This document shows, one piece after another, positions 1 through 8,057 of a DNA stretch of 9,234 nt. The stretch lies in contig JBIKLI010000166.1 of assembly GCA_044359885.1 (NCBI GenBank), positions 1 through 9,234 of the forward strand, written 5' to 3'. A model generated the notes under the pieces. The model was not told where the DNA came from. It saw only the letters and a program-made list of their open reading frames with translations, and ran no database searches. The first letter of the stretch is position 1, and each line of letters begins with the position of its first letter. Source of the DNA: CAIOSQ01 sp044359885. GTDB taxonomy: Bacteria > Pseudomonadota > Alphaproteobacteria > CACIAM-22H2. Both the position numbers and the translations under genes were made by a program.

Positions 1-1
1 C

Positions 2-757
<756 letters not shown>

Positions 758-780
758 CAACGCCGTTTCCGGGCGAAACG

Positions 781-820
781 AAAAACGGCCCCGCGCGCGA
801 GCGCGGGGCCGTCTTGCTTT
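781..820. terminator. Bidirectional Rho-independent terminator between lon and grxD
   Basis: A perfect 12-bp inverted repeat (ACGGCCCCGCGC at 785-796 and its complement at 801-812) with a GCGA tetraloop lies between two convergent genes. On the + strand it is followed by the T-rich stretch CTTGCTTT. On the - strand it is followed by a run of T (AAAAA at 781-785 on the + strand). It can therefore end the lon transcript in one direction and the purC-grxD operon in the other. Confidence 0.9.
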
Positions 821-839
821 CGCGCCGTCGTCCGGGCGG

Positions 840-1178
840 TCAGTCGGCCTTGAAGCCCACGCCACGCTCCTGGAGCAACTGGTGCAGCTCGCCCGACTGG
901 TACATCTCGCGGATGATGTCGCACCCGCCGACGAACTCGCCCTTCACGTAGAGCTGCGGAATGGTCGGCCAGTTCGAGAAGTCCTTGATCCCCTGCCGGA
1001 CCGACGGATCGTCGAGCACGTTGACGCCCTTGAACTTCACTTCCATGTGGCTCAGGACCTGGACGACGGCGGCGGAAAAGCCGCACATCGGGAAGACGGG
1101 CGTTCCCTTCATGTAGAGCACGACGTCGTTGCTGGTGATGTCGTCCTTGATGCGATCGGCGACGGAGGCTTCGGTCAT
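840..1178 (-). CDS. grxD: Monothiol glutaredoxin, CGFS type (Grx4/GrxD family)
   Basis: This 112-residue protein matches the usual 105-115 residues of single-domain monothiol glutaredoxins. The active-site motif CGFS is at residues 32-35. The glutathione-binding lysine lies in the motif KGTP (residue 24), followed later by the WPTIP cis-proline loop and the GGCD motif. CGFS glutaredoxins bind a bridged [2Fe-2S] cluster with glutathione and pass it to acceptor proteins in the cytoplasm, often as a complex with a BolA protein. The ATG at 1178 is well supported by AAGGAGA six to seven bases upstream. It is the last gene of the leftward operon and lies 41 bp after the BolA-like gene, so the known physical partners are also genomic neighbours. 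Transcription should end at the hairpin at 785-812. Confidence 0.95.
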   Translation of the reverse strand: MTEASVADRIKDDITSNDVVLYMKGTPVFPMCGFSAAVVQVLSHMEVKFKGVNVLDDPSVRQGIKDFSNWPTIPQLYVKGEFVGGCDIIREMYQSGELHQLLQERGVGFKAD

Positions 1179-1184
1179 GGTTTT

Positions 1185-1189
1185 CTCCT
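1185..1189 (-). promoter_or_regulatory. Strong ribosome binding site of grxD
   Basis: On the - strand AGGAG, within AAGGAGAAAACC, stands six bases before the ATG at 1178. It is the clearest Shine-Dalgarno sequence in the window, and it suggests that grxD is translated independently rather than only by coupling to the gene before it. Confidence 0.85.
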
Positions 1190-1219
1190 TGGGCGGGAAT
1201 CCGGGGGACGGAAGAGGGG

Positions 1220-1450
1220 TCAGGGCGCGCGGGTCTGGAGGGCCATGGCGTGGAGTTCGCCGCCCATCCGGCCCTTGAGCGCGGCATACACCATCTGATG
1301 CTGCTGTACGCGCGTCTTGCCGCGGAAGGCTTCCGAGACCACGGTGGCGGCGTAATGGTCGCCGTCGCCGCGCAGGTCGTCGATCGTGACCTGGGCGTCC
1401 GGCAGGGCGTCCCGGATCAGTCGCTCGATTTCGGCCGCTTGCATCGGCAT
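1220..1450 (-). CDS. BolA/IbaG-family protein
   Basis: A 76-residue protein of the BolA family, closer to the IbaG/YrbA class than to long BolA. The fold is recognisable from the loop GDGDHY (the His/Cys loop used for metal or cluster binding), the helix FRGKTRVQQHQMVYAAL with the near-invariant His, and the ending GELHAMALQT. BolA-like proteins form heterodimers with CGFS glutaredoxins that hold a [2Fe-2S] cluster; the glutaredoxin gene is the next gene downstream. I chose the ATG at 1450 because GAGG lies seven bases upstream. A second ATG two codons later (1444) would also give a typical N-terminus. An in-frame extension to 1513 is possible but would run over the end of purL and is not like the family. 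The spacing to purL is 29 bp, which fits one transcript. Confidence 0.92.
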   Translation of the reverse strand: MPMQAAEIERLIRDALPDAQVTIDDLRGDGDHYAATVVSEAFRGKTRVQQHQMVYAALKGRMGGELHAMALQTRAP

Positions 1451-1479
1451 CGGTGGACCTCGGCGATCGGAGTTGAGGA

Positions 1480-3662
<2,183 letters not shown>

Positions 3663-3666
<4 letters not shown>

Positions 3667-4355
3667 CTGGCGACCGCCTCCACCAGCGCGTCGAAGATCC
3701 GCCGGCCATCGGTCGATCCCAGGCGGGGATCGATGGCGTTTTCGGGGTGCGGCATCATGCCGAGCACGTTGCGCCGCGCGTTGAACACCCCCGCGATGTT
3801 GCGTGCCGAGCCGTTGGGGCTGGCGCCGGGGACGACCGATCCGTCGGGCATGCAGTAGCGGAACGCGACCTGGCCATTGGCCTCCAGCGCGTCGAGCGTC
3901 GCCGGATCCGCGAAGTAGTTGCCATCGTGATGGGCGACCGGAACGCGCAGCACGGTGCCCGGCGGACAGAGCCGCGTGAACAGTGCGGCCTGGTTCTCGA
4001 CGCGTAGATGGACGTCGCGGCACACGAATTTCAGGCTGGCGTTTGGCAGCAGGATCCCCGGCACGAGCCGGGCCTCGGCCAGGATCTGGAACCCGTTGCA
4101 GATGCCGAGGACGGGGACGCCCGACCCGGCGCGGGCGGCGACCTCGCGCATGATCGGCGAGTGCGCGGCGATCGCCCCGGTCCGCAGATAGTCGCCGTAG
4201 GAAAATCCCCCCGGCAGAACGACCAGATCCACGTCCGGCAGGCTGCCGGCGCCGTGCCACACCATTTCCGGGCGACGCCCGGTCGCGGCCAGGATCGCGT
4301 CCGCGACGTCGACCTCGCGGTTGCTGCCCGGGAAGATGACGACGGCGGTGCGCAC
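3663..4355 (-). CDS. purQ: Phosphoribosylformylglycinamidine synthase subunit PurQ (glutaminase)
   Basis: PurQ is the class I glutamine amidotransferase that releases ammonia from glutamine and channels it to PurL. With the start used here it has 230 residues. The catalytic triad is visible: the nucleophile Cys86 in GICNGFQ, and His203 and Glu205 in MPHPENA. PGGFSYGDYLRTGA (about 48-61) forms the oxyanion-loop region, and VAHHDGNY is typical of PurQ. The start is uncertain. GTG at 4355 gives MRTAVVIFPGSN, matching the usual PurQ N-terminus. GTG at 4364 would add three residues and overlap the purS stop as GTGA, the kind of overlap seen elsewhere in this window. Neither has a clear ribosome binding site, which suggests coupling to purS translation. 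The stop overlaps the start of purL by four bases. Confidence 0.95.
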
Positions 4356-4360
4356 TCCGG

Positions 4361-4603
4361 TCACCCGATCAGTTCGAAGCGGTAGTTCTCGATGACCGTG
4401 TTGGCGAGCAGCCGCTCGCACATCGCCCTGACGGCAGCCTCCGCGGCGGAACGGTCGGTCTCGTCCAGTTCCAGAACGATGAACTTGCCCTGGCGGACGT
4501 CGCGGACCCGATCGAAGCCCAGATGTCCCAGGGCCGACTGGATCGCCTGGCCCTGGGGATCGAGGACGCCTGACTTCAGCGTCACATGCACATGCGCCTT
4601 CAT
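4361..4603 (-). CDS. purS: Phosphoribosylformylglycinamidine synthase subunit PurS
   Basis: PurS is the small bridging subunit that holds PurQ and PurL together and helps ammonia transfer. This 80-residue protein has the expected size and pattern: an opening beta strand (MKAHVHVTLK), the segment VLDPQGQAIQSALGHLGF, the central VRDVRQGKFIVLEL, and a last helix ending in ANTVIENYRFELIG. The ATG at 4603 is preceded by GAGGAG, whose first bases are part of the purC stop codon, leaving only 11 bp between the genes. The stop abuts or overlaps the purQ start, depending on which GTG is used. This is the standard purC-purS-purQ-purL order. Confidence 0.96.
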   Translation of the reverse strand: MKAHVHVTLKSGVLDPQGQAIQSALGHLGFDRVRDVRQGKFIVLELDETDRSAAEAAVRAMCERLLANTVIENYRFELIG

Positions 4604-4614
4604 CGCGCCGCTCC

Positions 4615-5382
4615 TCACTGCATCGTCTTGGGGCCCTTGAGATCCTGCGGTCCGCCTTCCGGGAAGATCCCCAGCCGTCGCGCGACCTCCCGATAGGCTT
4701 CCTCGACATTTCCGAGGTCGCGCCGGAAGCGGTCCTTGTCCAGCTTCTCGTTCGTCTTCACGTCCCAGAGCCGGGAGGTGTCGGGGCTGATCTCGTCGGC
4801 GAGAACGATGCGCATCTCGTCGTGCTCGTTCCAATGGCGGCCGAACTCGAGCTTGAAGTCCACCAGCTTGAGGCCCACGCCCAGGAACAGTCCGGTCAGG
4901 AAGTCGTTGATGCGCAGCGCCAGCGCCATGATGTCGTCGAGATCCTGGGTCGAGGCCCAGCCGAAGGCGGTGATGTGCTCCTCGGCGACCAGCGGGTCGC
5001 CCAGCTCGTCGTTCTTGTAATAATACTCGACGATCGAGCGCGGCAGGGTCTGCCCTTCGGGCACGCCGTAGCGCTGGGAGAACGAACCGGCGGCGATGTT
5101 GCGCACCACCACCTCGATCGGGACGATCTCGACTTCGCGCACCAGCTGTTCGCGCATGTTGAGCCGGCGCACGAAATGGGTCGGAACGCCGATCTCCTCC
5201 AGCCGCATCATCAGGTATTCCGAGATGCGGTTGTTGAGGACGCCCTTGCCCGTGATCACGCCCTTCTTCTTGGCGTTGAAGGCGGTCGCGTCGTCCTTGA
5301 AGTACTGGACCAGGGTCCCGGGTTCCGGTCCCTCGTACAGGATCTTGGCCTTGCCTTCGTAGATCTGCTTGCGGCGGGACAT
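4615..5382 (-). CDS. purC: Phosphoribosylaminoimidazole-succinocarboxamide synthase (SAICAR synthetase)
   Basis: PurC joins CAIR and aspartate with ATP to form SAICAR; the PurB enzyme encoded to the right then cleaves SAICAR. The protein has 255 residues, normal for the bacterial single-domain form. Recognisable segments are the N-terminal YEGKAKILYEG, FKDDATAFNAKK (about residues 29-40), GVLNNRISE, the region VVVRNIAAGS, the substrate-binding DFKLEFG and DEISPDTSRLWD. I chose the ATG at 5382 because it gives the typical MSRRKQIYEGKAK opening; an in-frame TTG at 5421 would add 13 low-complexity proline-rich residues not usual in the family. The ribosome binding site is weak (GAGAA). It is the first gene of the leftward operon. 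A hairpin terminator stands upstream, so it probably has its own promoter in the roughly 50 bp before the start, although none is obvious. Confidence 0.96.
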   Translation of the reverse strand: MSRRKQIYEGKAKILYEGPEPGTLVQYFKDDATAFNAKKKGVITGKGVLNNRISEYLMMRLEEIGVPTHFVRRLNMREQLVREVEIVPIEVVVRNIAAGSFSQRYGVPEGQTLPRSIVEYYYKNDELGDPLVAEEHITAFGWASTQDLDDIMALALRINDFLTGLFLGVGLKLVDFKLEFGRHWNEHDEMRIVLADEISPDTSRLWDVKTNEKLDKDRFRRDLGNVEEAYREVARRLGIFPEGGPQDLKGPKTMQ

Positions 5383-5432
5383 GCGGTTCTCGGTTGGGCC
5401 CGGGGGCGTGGGCGGCGTCAATCGGCGCCGCG

Positions 5433-5467
5433 AAAACTAAGACGGCCGCGCTGACGCATCGCGGCCG
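5433..5467 (-). terminator. Probable Rho-independent terminator after the NRDE-family gene
   Basis: On the - strand, an 8-bp perfect stem (CGGCCGCG at 5443-5450 pairing with 5460-5467, loop of 9) lies 10 bp after the stop of the NRDE-family gene. It is followed by the T-rich stretch TCTTAGTTTT. It should separate that gene from the purC operon. Confidence 0.65.
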
Positions 5468-5477
5468 GGTGCCGTCC

Positions 5478-6272
5478 TTATAGCGTCCGGGTCGGCAGAG
5501 TCGCAACGCCGGCCCGTGCCGGGGACAGGTCGCGCCAGACGATCGCATCCGGATGGCCGTCGGCGAACCGGAACACCGGGCGCATGGCATGCGGGCGGCG
5601 TGCATCGGGAATGGCGATCAGGGCGCTTGAAACGGTGCCGAAACCGGAGGCCAGCCGGAACGACATCGCGCCCCGCCCCTCGGGATCGGCGTCGCGGCTG
5701 GCCAGAAGCTCCTGCCAGCGCGTCCAATCGCCGCGGCCGGGATCGGGCGGCTCCGCGGCGCGGAAGCGGGGCAGATGGCGCGCGATGCGCGGATCGGCCA
5801 TGTCGTTCAGGTCTTCGGCCGTGATCATCGACAGGCCGTCCGGCAGCGCCGCGGACAAGGGGTGCCGGGGCCCGCCGGGCCCGCCGGACTTGATCCAGAA
5901 ACCGCCGTCCTGGTCGGCGACGACGAGGTTGAAGCTGCGATAGGCGTGGGAATCGAGGTCGGCCAGCGCCGCGGCGGCGTCCTTCGCGTCGGCATGGTCG
6001 AGGGCCTCGAGAACCAGTTCGCCGCGCGAGCGCAGCCCCGGCGCCGGCCCCAGCGAATGGCGCCGGTTCAGGATCGCGGCCACGAGCCCGTGATCGTTGA
6101 TCCCCAGCCACGACCCGCCTGCCAGCCGGTCGAGACCGGCGAAGACGTCCGGCCGGTCCCGCCAGTGGCGGCCGGGGGCGGACCAGGGGCGATCACGCAT
6201 CTCGTCGCGGTTGGCGGCGAGCATCAGGGGCCAGGGGTGGCCAGGGCGGCGAAGGAGGACGAGGGTGCACAT
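5478..6272 (-). CDS. NRDE/TANGO2-family protein (putative Ntn-hydrolase-like)
   Basis: This 264-residue protein belongs to the NRDE family, named for the Asn-Arg-Asp-Glu motif seen here at residues 21-24, and related to eukaryotic TANGO2. It starts with MCTL, which puts a cysteine at position 2; in this family that residue is conserved and would become the N-terminal nucleophile after removal of Met, as in Ntn hydrolases. The segments AGGSWLGINDHGLVAAILNR (about 51-70) and SFNLVVADQDGGFWIKS also fit. The true substrate is not firmly established for bacterial members; proposed roles include lipid or heme-related metabolism, so I assign only the family. The ATG at 6272 is chosen because it yields the MCTL N-terminus. 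The frame stays open to 6446, but that extension would overlap the zeta start and lacks family similarity. There is no clear ribosome binding site. It is divergent from the zeta gene, with an 82-bp gap. Confidence 0.88.
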   Translation of the reverse strand: MCTLVLLRRPGHPWPLMLAANRDEMRDRPWSAPGRHWRDRPDVFAGLDRLAGGSWLGINDHGLVAAILNRRHSLGPAPGLRSRGELVLEALDHADAKDAAAALADLDSHAYRSFNLVVADQDGGFWIKSGGPGGPRHPLSAALPDGLSMITAEDLNDMADPRIARHLPRFRAAEPPDPGRGDWTRWQELLASRDADPEGRGAMSFRLASGFGTVSSALIAIPDARRPHAMRPVFRFADGHPDAIVWRDLSPARAGVATLPTRTL

Positions 6273-6290
6273 TTCCGGGGGCAGGGGATA

Positions 6291-6319
6291 TGGCAGGCGC
6301 GACCAGCGGTCGCTATATA
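6291..6319. promoter_or_regulatory. Possible promoter region between the divergent NRDE and zeta genes
   Basis: The 82-bp gap at 6273-6354 must hold the start signals of two divergent genes. Its most AT-rich element is TATATA at 6314-6319, which is self-complementary and could serve as a -10 box on either strand. On the + strand a poor -35 candidate, TGGCAG, lies at 6291-6296 with 17-bp spacing. The match to the consensus is modest, so this is a suggestion only. Confidence 0.3.
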
Positions 6320-6320
6320 C

Positions 6321-6347
6321 CCGATCCCATGAAAACCACAGGATCGG
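6321..6347 (+). promoter_or_regulatory. Inverted repeat in the leader of the zeta gene
   Basis: CCGATCC at 6321-6327 is repeated as its complement GGATCGG at 6341-6347, with a 13-base spacer. The right arm overlaps the only Shine-Dalgarno-like bases (AGGA, 6340-6343) before the zeta ATG at 6355. As RNA it could form a hairpin that hides the ribosome site; as DNA it could be a regulator binding site. Both are inferences. Confidence 0.4.
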
Positions 6348-6358
6348 TGTCGCCATGA
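6329..6358 (+). CDS. Possible nine-codon upstream ORF overlapping the zeta start
   Basis: An ATG in the loop of the inverted repeat opens a frame of nine codons (MKTTGSVSP) whose TGA overlaps the zeta ATG as ATGA. If the TATATA at 6314-6319 acts as a -10 box, the transcript would begin only a few bases before this ATG, making it nearly leaderless. There is no ribosome binding site for it. It could couple ribosome delivery to the zeta start, or be chance. Confidence 0.25.
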   Translation: MKTTGSVSP

Positions 6359-6678
6359 CCGGCTTCGATGATCGCGAAAAGGCGTTCGAGAACAAGTACA
6401 AGCTCGACCAGGAACTCAAGTTCAAGGTCAATGCCCGCCGCAACAAGCTGCTCGGCGAATGGGCCGGCCGGCAGTTCGGGCTGGCCGGCGACGAACTCGA
6501 TGCCTATGCAAAGAGCGTGGTCATGGCCGATTTCGACCGTCCCGGCGACGACGACGTGCTGCAGAAGGTCGCCGAAGACTGCAAGGCGCGGGGCCTCGCC
6601 GTCGGCGAAGGCATGATCCGTGCCGAGATGGAAAAGCTGCTCGAGGTCGCCAAGCAGCAGATCCTCAAGTCGTCCTGA
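6355..6678 (+). CDS. F1FO-ATPase inhibitor subunit zeta (DUF1476)
   Basis: A 107-residue protein of the DUF1476 family, known from Paracoccus denitrificans as the zeta subunit, which binds the F1 part of ATP synthase and blocks wasteful ATP hydrolysis. The N-terminal stretch FDDREKAFENKYKLDQEL is the inhibitory helix, followed by KFKVNARRNKLLGEWAG (about residues 22-38), the most conserved block. The rest is a charged helical bundle with no signal peptide or membrane segment. The family is largely confined to alphaproteobacteria and so points to the host. The ATG at 6355 gives the conserved N-terminus; the frame is open upstream, but that part is not zeta-like. The only ribosome site is a weak AGGA 11 bases upstream. 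The 3' end overlaps the end of convergent purB by 14 bp. Confidence 0.93.
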   Translation: MTGFDDREKAFENKYKLDQELKFKVNARRNKLLGEWAGRQFGLAGDELDAYAKSVVMADFDRPGDDDVLQKVAEDCKARGLAVGEGMIRAEMEKLLEVAKQQILKSS

Positions 6679-8023
6679 CCCGGGCCGCCGTCTTCCGCCC
6701 TGGCGGCGTCCGCCGCGTCCGGCCCTTCCCCGGGCCGAAGACGCGGCGGAAGATGGTGTCGACATGGCGGAAATGGTGGCGGAGGTCGAACAGGTCTTCG
6801 ATCACGCCCGCATCGAGCCGTTCGCGGACGGTCGCGTCGGCGAGGAGCCGATCCTTGAAGGAGCCGCCTTCGCGCCAGGTGGCCATCGCATGCGCCTGGA
6901 CGATGCGATAGGCGTCCTCGCGGCTGATCCCGGCCTGGGTCAGCGCCAGCAGGACCCGCTGGGAATGCACCAGTCCGCCGAGGGCATCCAGGTTGCGCTG
7001 CATCTGATCCGGATACACCACCAGCTTCTCCATCATCCCCGCCGCGCGGTGCAGCGCGAAGTCGAGCGCGATGGTGGCGTCCGGACCGATGACGCGCTCG
7101 ACCGATGAATGCGAGATGTCGCGCTCGTGCCAGAGCGCGACGTTCTCCAGCGCCGGCACGACCATCCCGCGCACCAGCCGCGCCAGCCCGGTGATGTTCT
7201 CCGACAGCACCGGGTTGCGCTTGTGGGGCATCGCCGAGGAGCCTTTCTGGCCGGGGGAGAAGAACTCCTCCGCCTCGCGCAGTTCGGTGCGCTGCAGATG
7301 GCGGATCTCGACCGCCAGCCGCTCGAGCGACGAGGCGATGACGCCCAGCGTCGCGAAGAACATCGCGTGGCGGTCGCGTGGGATGACCTGGGTCGAGATC
7401 GGTTCCACGGTCAGCCCGAGCTGGCGCGCGACATGGGCCTCCACGCGCGGATCGATATGGGCGAAGGTACCGACCGCTCCCGAGATGGCGCAGGTCGAGA
7501 TTTCGGCGCGTGCCCGCACCAGCCGCTCGCGGCCGCGCGCGAACTCCGCATGGAATCCCGCAAGCTTGAGGCCGAAGGTCACCGGCTCGGCATGGATGCC
7601 GTGGCTGCGCCCGATCGTCGGGGTCAGCTTGTGTTCGTGCGCCCGCGCCGCGAGCGCGGCCAGCAGCCGGTCGAGCGCCGCCAGCAGCAGGCCCGAAGCC
7701 TGGTTCAGCTGCACCGCCAGCGTCGTGTCGAGGACATCCGACGATGTCATTCCCTGATGGACGAAGCGCGCGGCCGGCCCGACATGCTCGGCAAGATTCG
7801 TGAGGAACGCGATGACGTCGTGCTTGGTTTCGCGCTCGATGGCGTCGATCCGCGCGATCTCCCATCGGCCCTTGCGCCTGATTTCGCGCGCGGCGCTTTT
7901 GGGGATGATGCCGAGCGCGGCCTGGGCGTCGCAGGCATGGGCCTCGATCTCGAACCAGATGCGGAACCGGTTCTCGGGTTCCCAGATGGCGACCATCTCG
8001 GGACGGCTGTAGCGGGGTATCAC
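6665..8023 (-). CDS. purB: Adenylosuccinate lyase
   Basis: PurB cleaves SAICAR to AICAR and adenylosuccinate to AMP, releasing fumarate. The protein has 452 residues. It shows the key residues of the Bacillus subtilis type: His68 in ETKHDV, His141 in GRSHGIHAEP, and the fumarate-lyase signature GSSAMPHKRNP (261-271, mobile-loop serine included). TSSDVLDTT is near 93-101. The start is a GTG at 8023, giving the typical MIPRYSRPEMVAIWEPENRF; its ribosome site is weak. The frame stays open to 8143, but that part is the antisense-frame shadow of the His-rich tail of the gene upstream. The usual family end (VDTIFRRVFG) falls near residue 430; here 22 further Arg/Lys/Thr-rich residues follow and carry the stop into the zeta gene. 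The gene lies 34 bp after the nitrile hydratase accessory gene on the same strand, with no terminator between them. Confidence 0.96.
   Translation of the reverse strand: MIPRYSRPEMVAIWEPENRFRIWFEIEAHACDAQAALGIIPKSAAREIRRKGRWEIARIDAIERETKHDVIAFLTNLAEHVGPAARFVHQGMTSSDVLDTTLAVQLNQASGLLLAALDRLLAALAARAHEHKLTPTIGRSHGIHAEPVTFGLKLAGFHAEFARGRERLVRARAEISTCAISGAVGTFAHIDPRVEAHVARQLGLTVEPISTQVIPRDRHAMFFATLGVIASSLERLAVEIRHLQRTELREAEEFFSPGQKGSSAMPHKRNPVLSENITGLARLVRGMVVPALENVALWHERDISHSSVERVIGPDATIALDFALHRAAGMMEKLVVYPDQMQRNLDALGGLVHSQRVLLALTQAGISREDAYRIVQAHAMATWREGGSFKDRLLADATVRERLDAGVIEDLFDLRHHFRHVDTIFRRVFGPGKGRTRRTPPGRKTAARVRTT
6709..6750. repeat. Large hairpin inside the 3' end of purB
   Basis: TCCGCCGCGTC (6709-6719) pairs perfectly with 6740-6750, and inside it CGGCCC (6720-6725) pairs with 6732-6737. 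This gives a 17-bp stem with an AA bulge at 6738-6739 and a six-base loop. It lies 31 bp after the zeta stop and within the last codons of purB (end of the conserved core and start of the tail). There is no T-run on either side, so it is not a classical intrinsic terminator, but it may stop or protect the ends of the convergent transcripts. Confidence 0.7.
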
Positions 8024-8057
8024 GGGGCAGGGTCTCGCTGAAGCTCGTTGTCCGGGG

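Noticed and set aside
5383..5421. TTGACG at 5416-5421 (- strand) as a -35 box for purC, or the TTG there as the purC start
   Set aside because: No -10-like sequence occurs at 16-18 bp spacing, and the N-terminal extension from the TTG would be a proline-rich stretch not found in the family.
6273..6446. Upstream extension of the NRDE-family gene to 6446
   Set aside because: It would bury the conserved Cys2 inside the protein and overlap the start of the zeta gene in antisense.
7109..8041. A 310-codon open frame on the + strand opposite purB
   Set aside because: It mirrors purB codons, has low-complexity composition and no family motif; purB on the - strand has all its catalytic residues.
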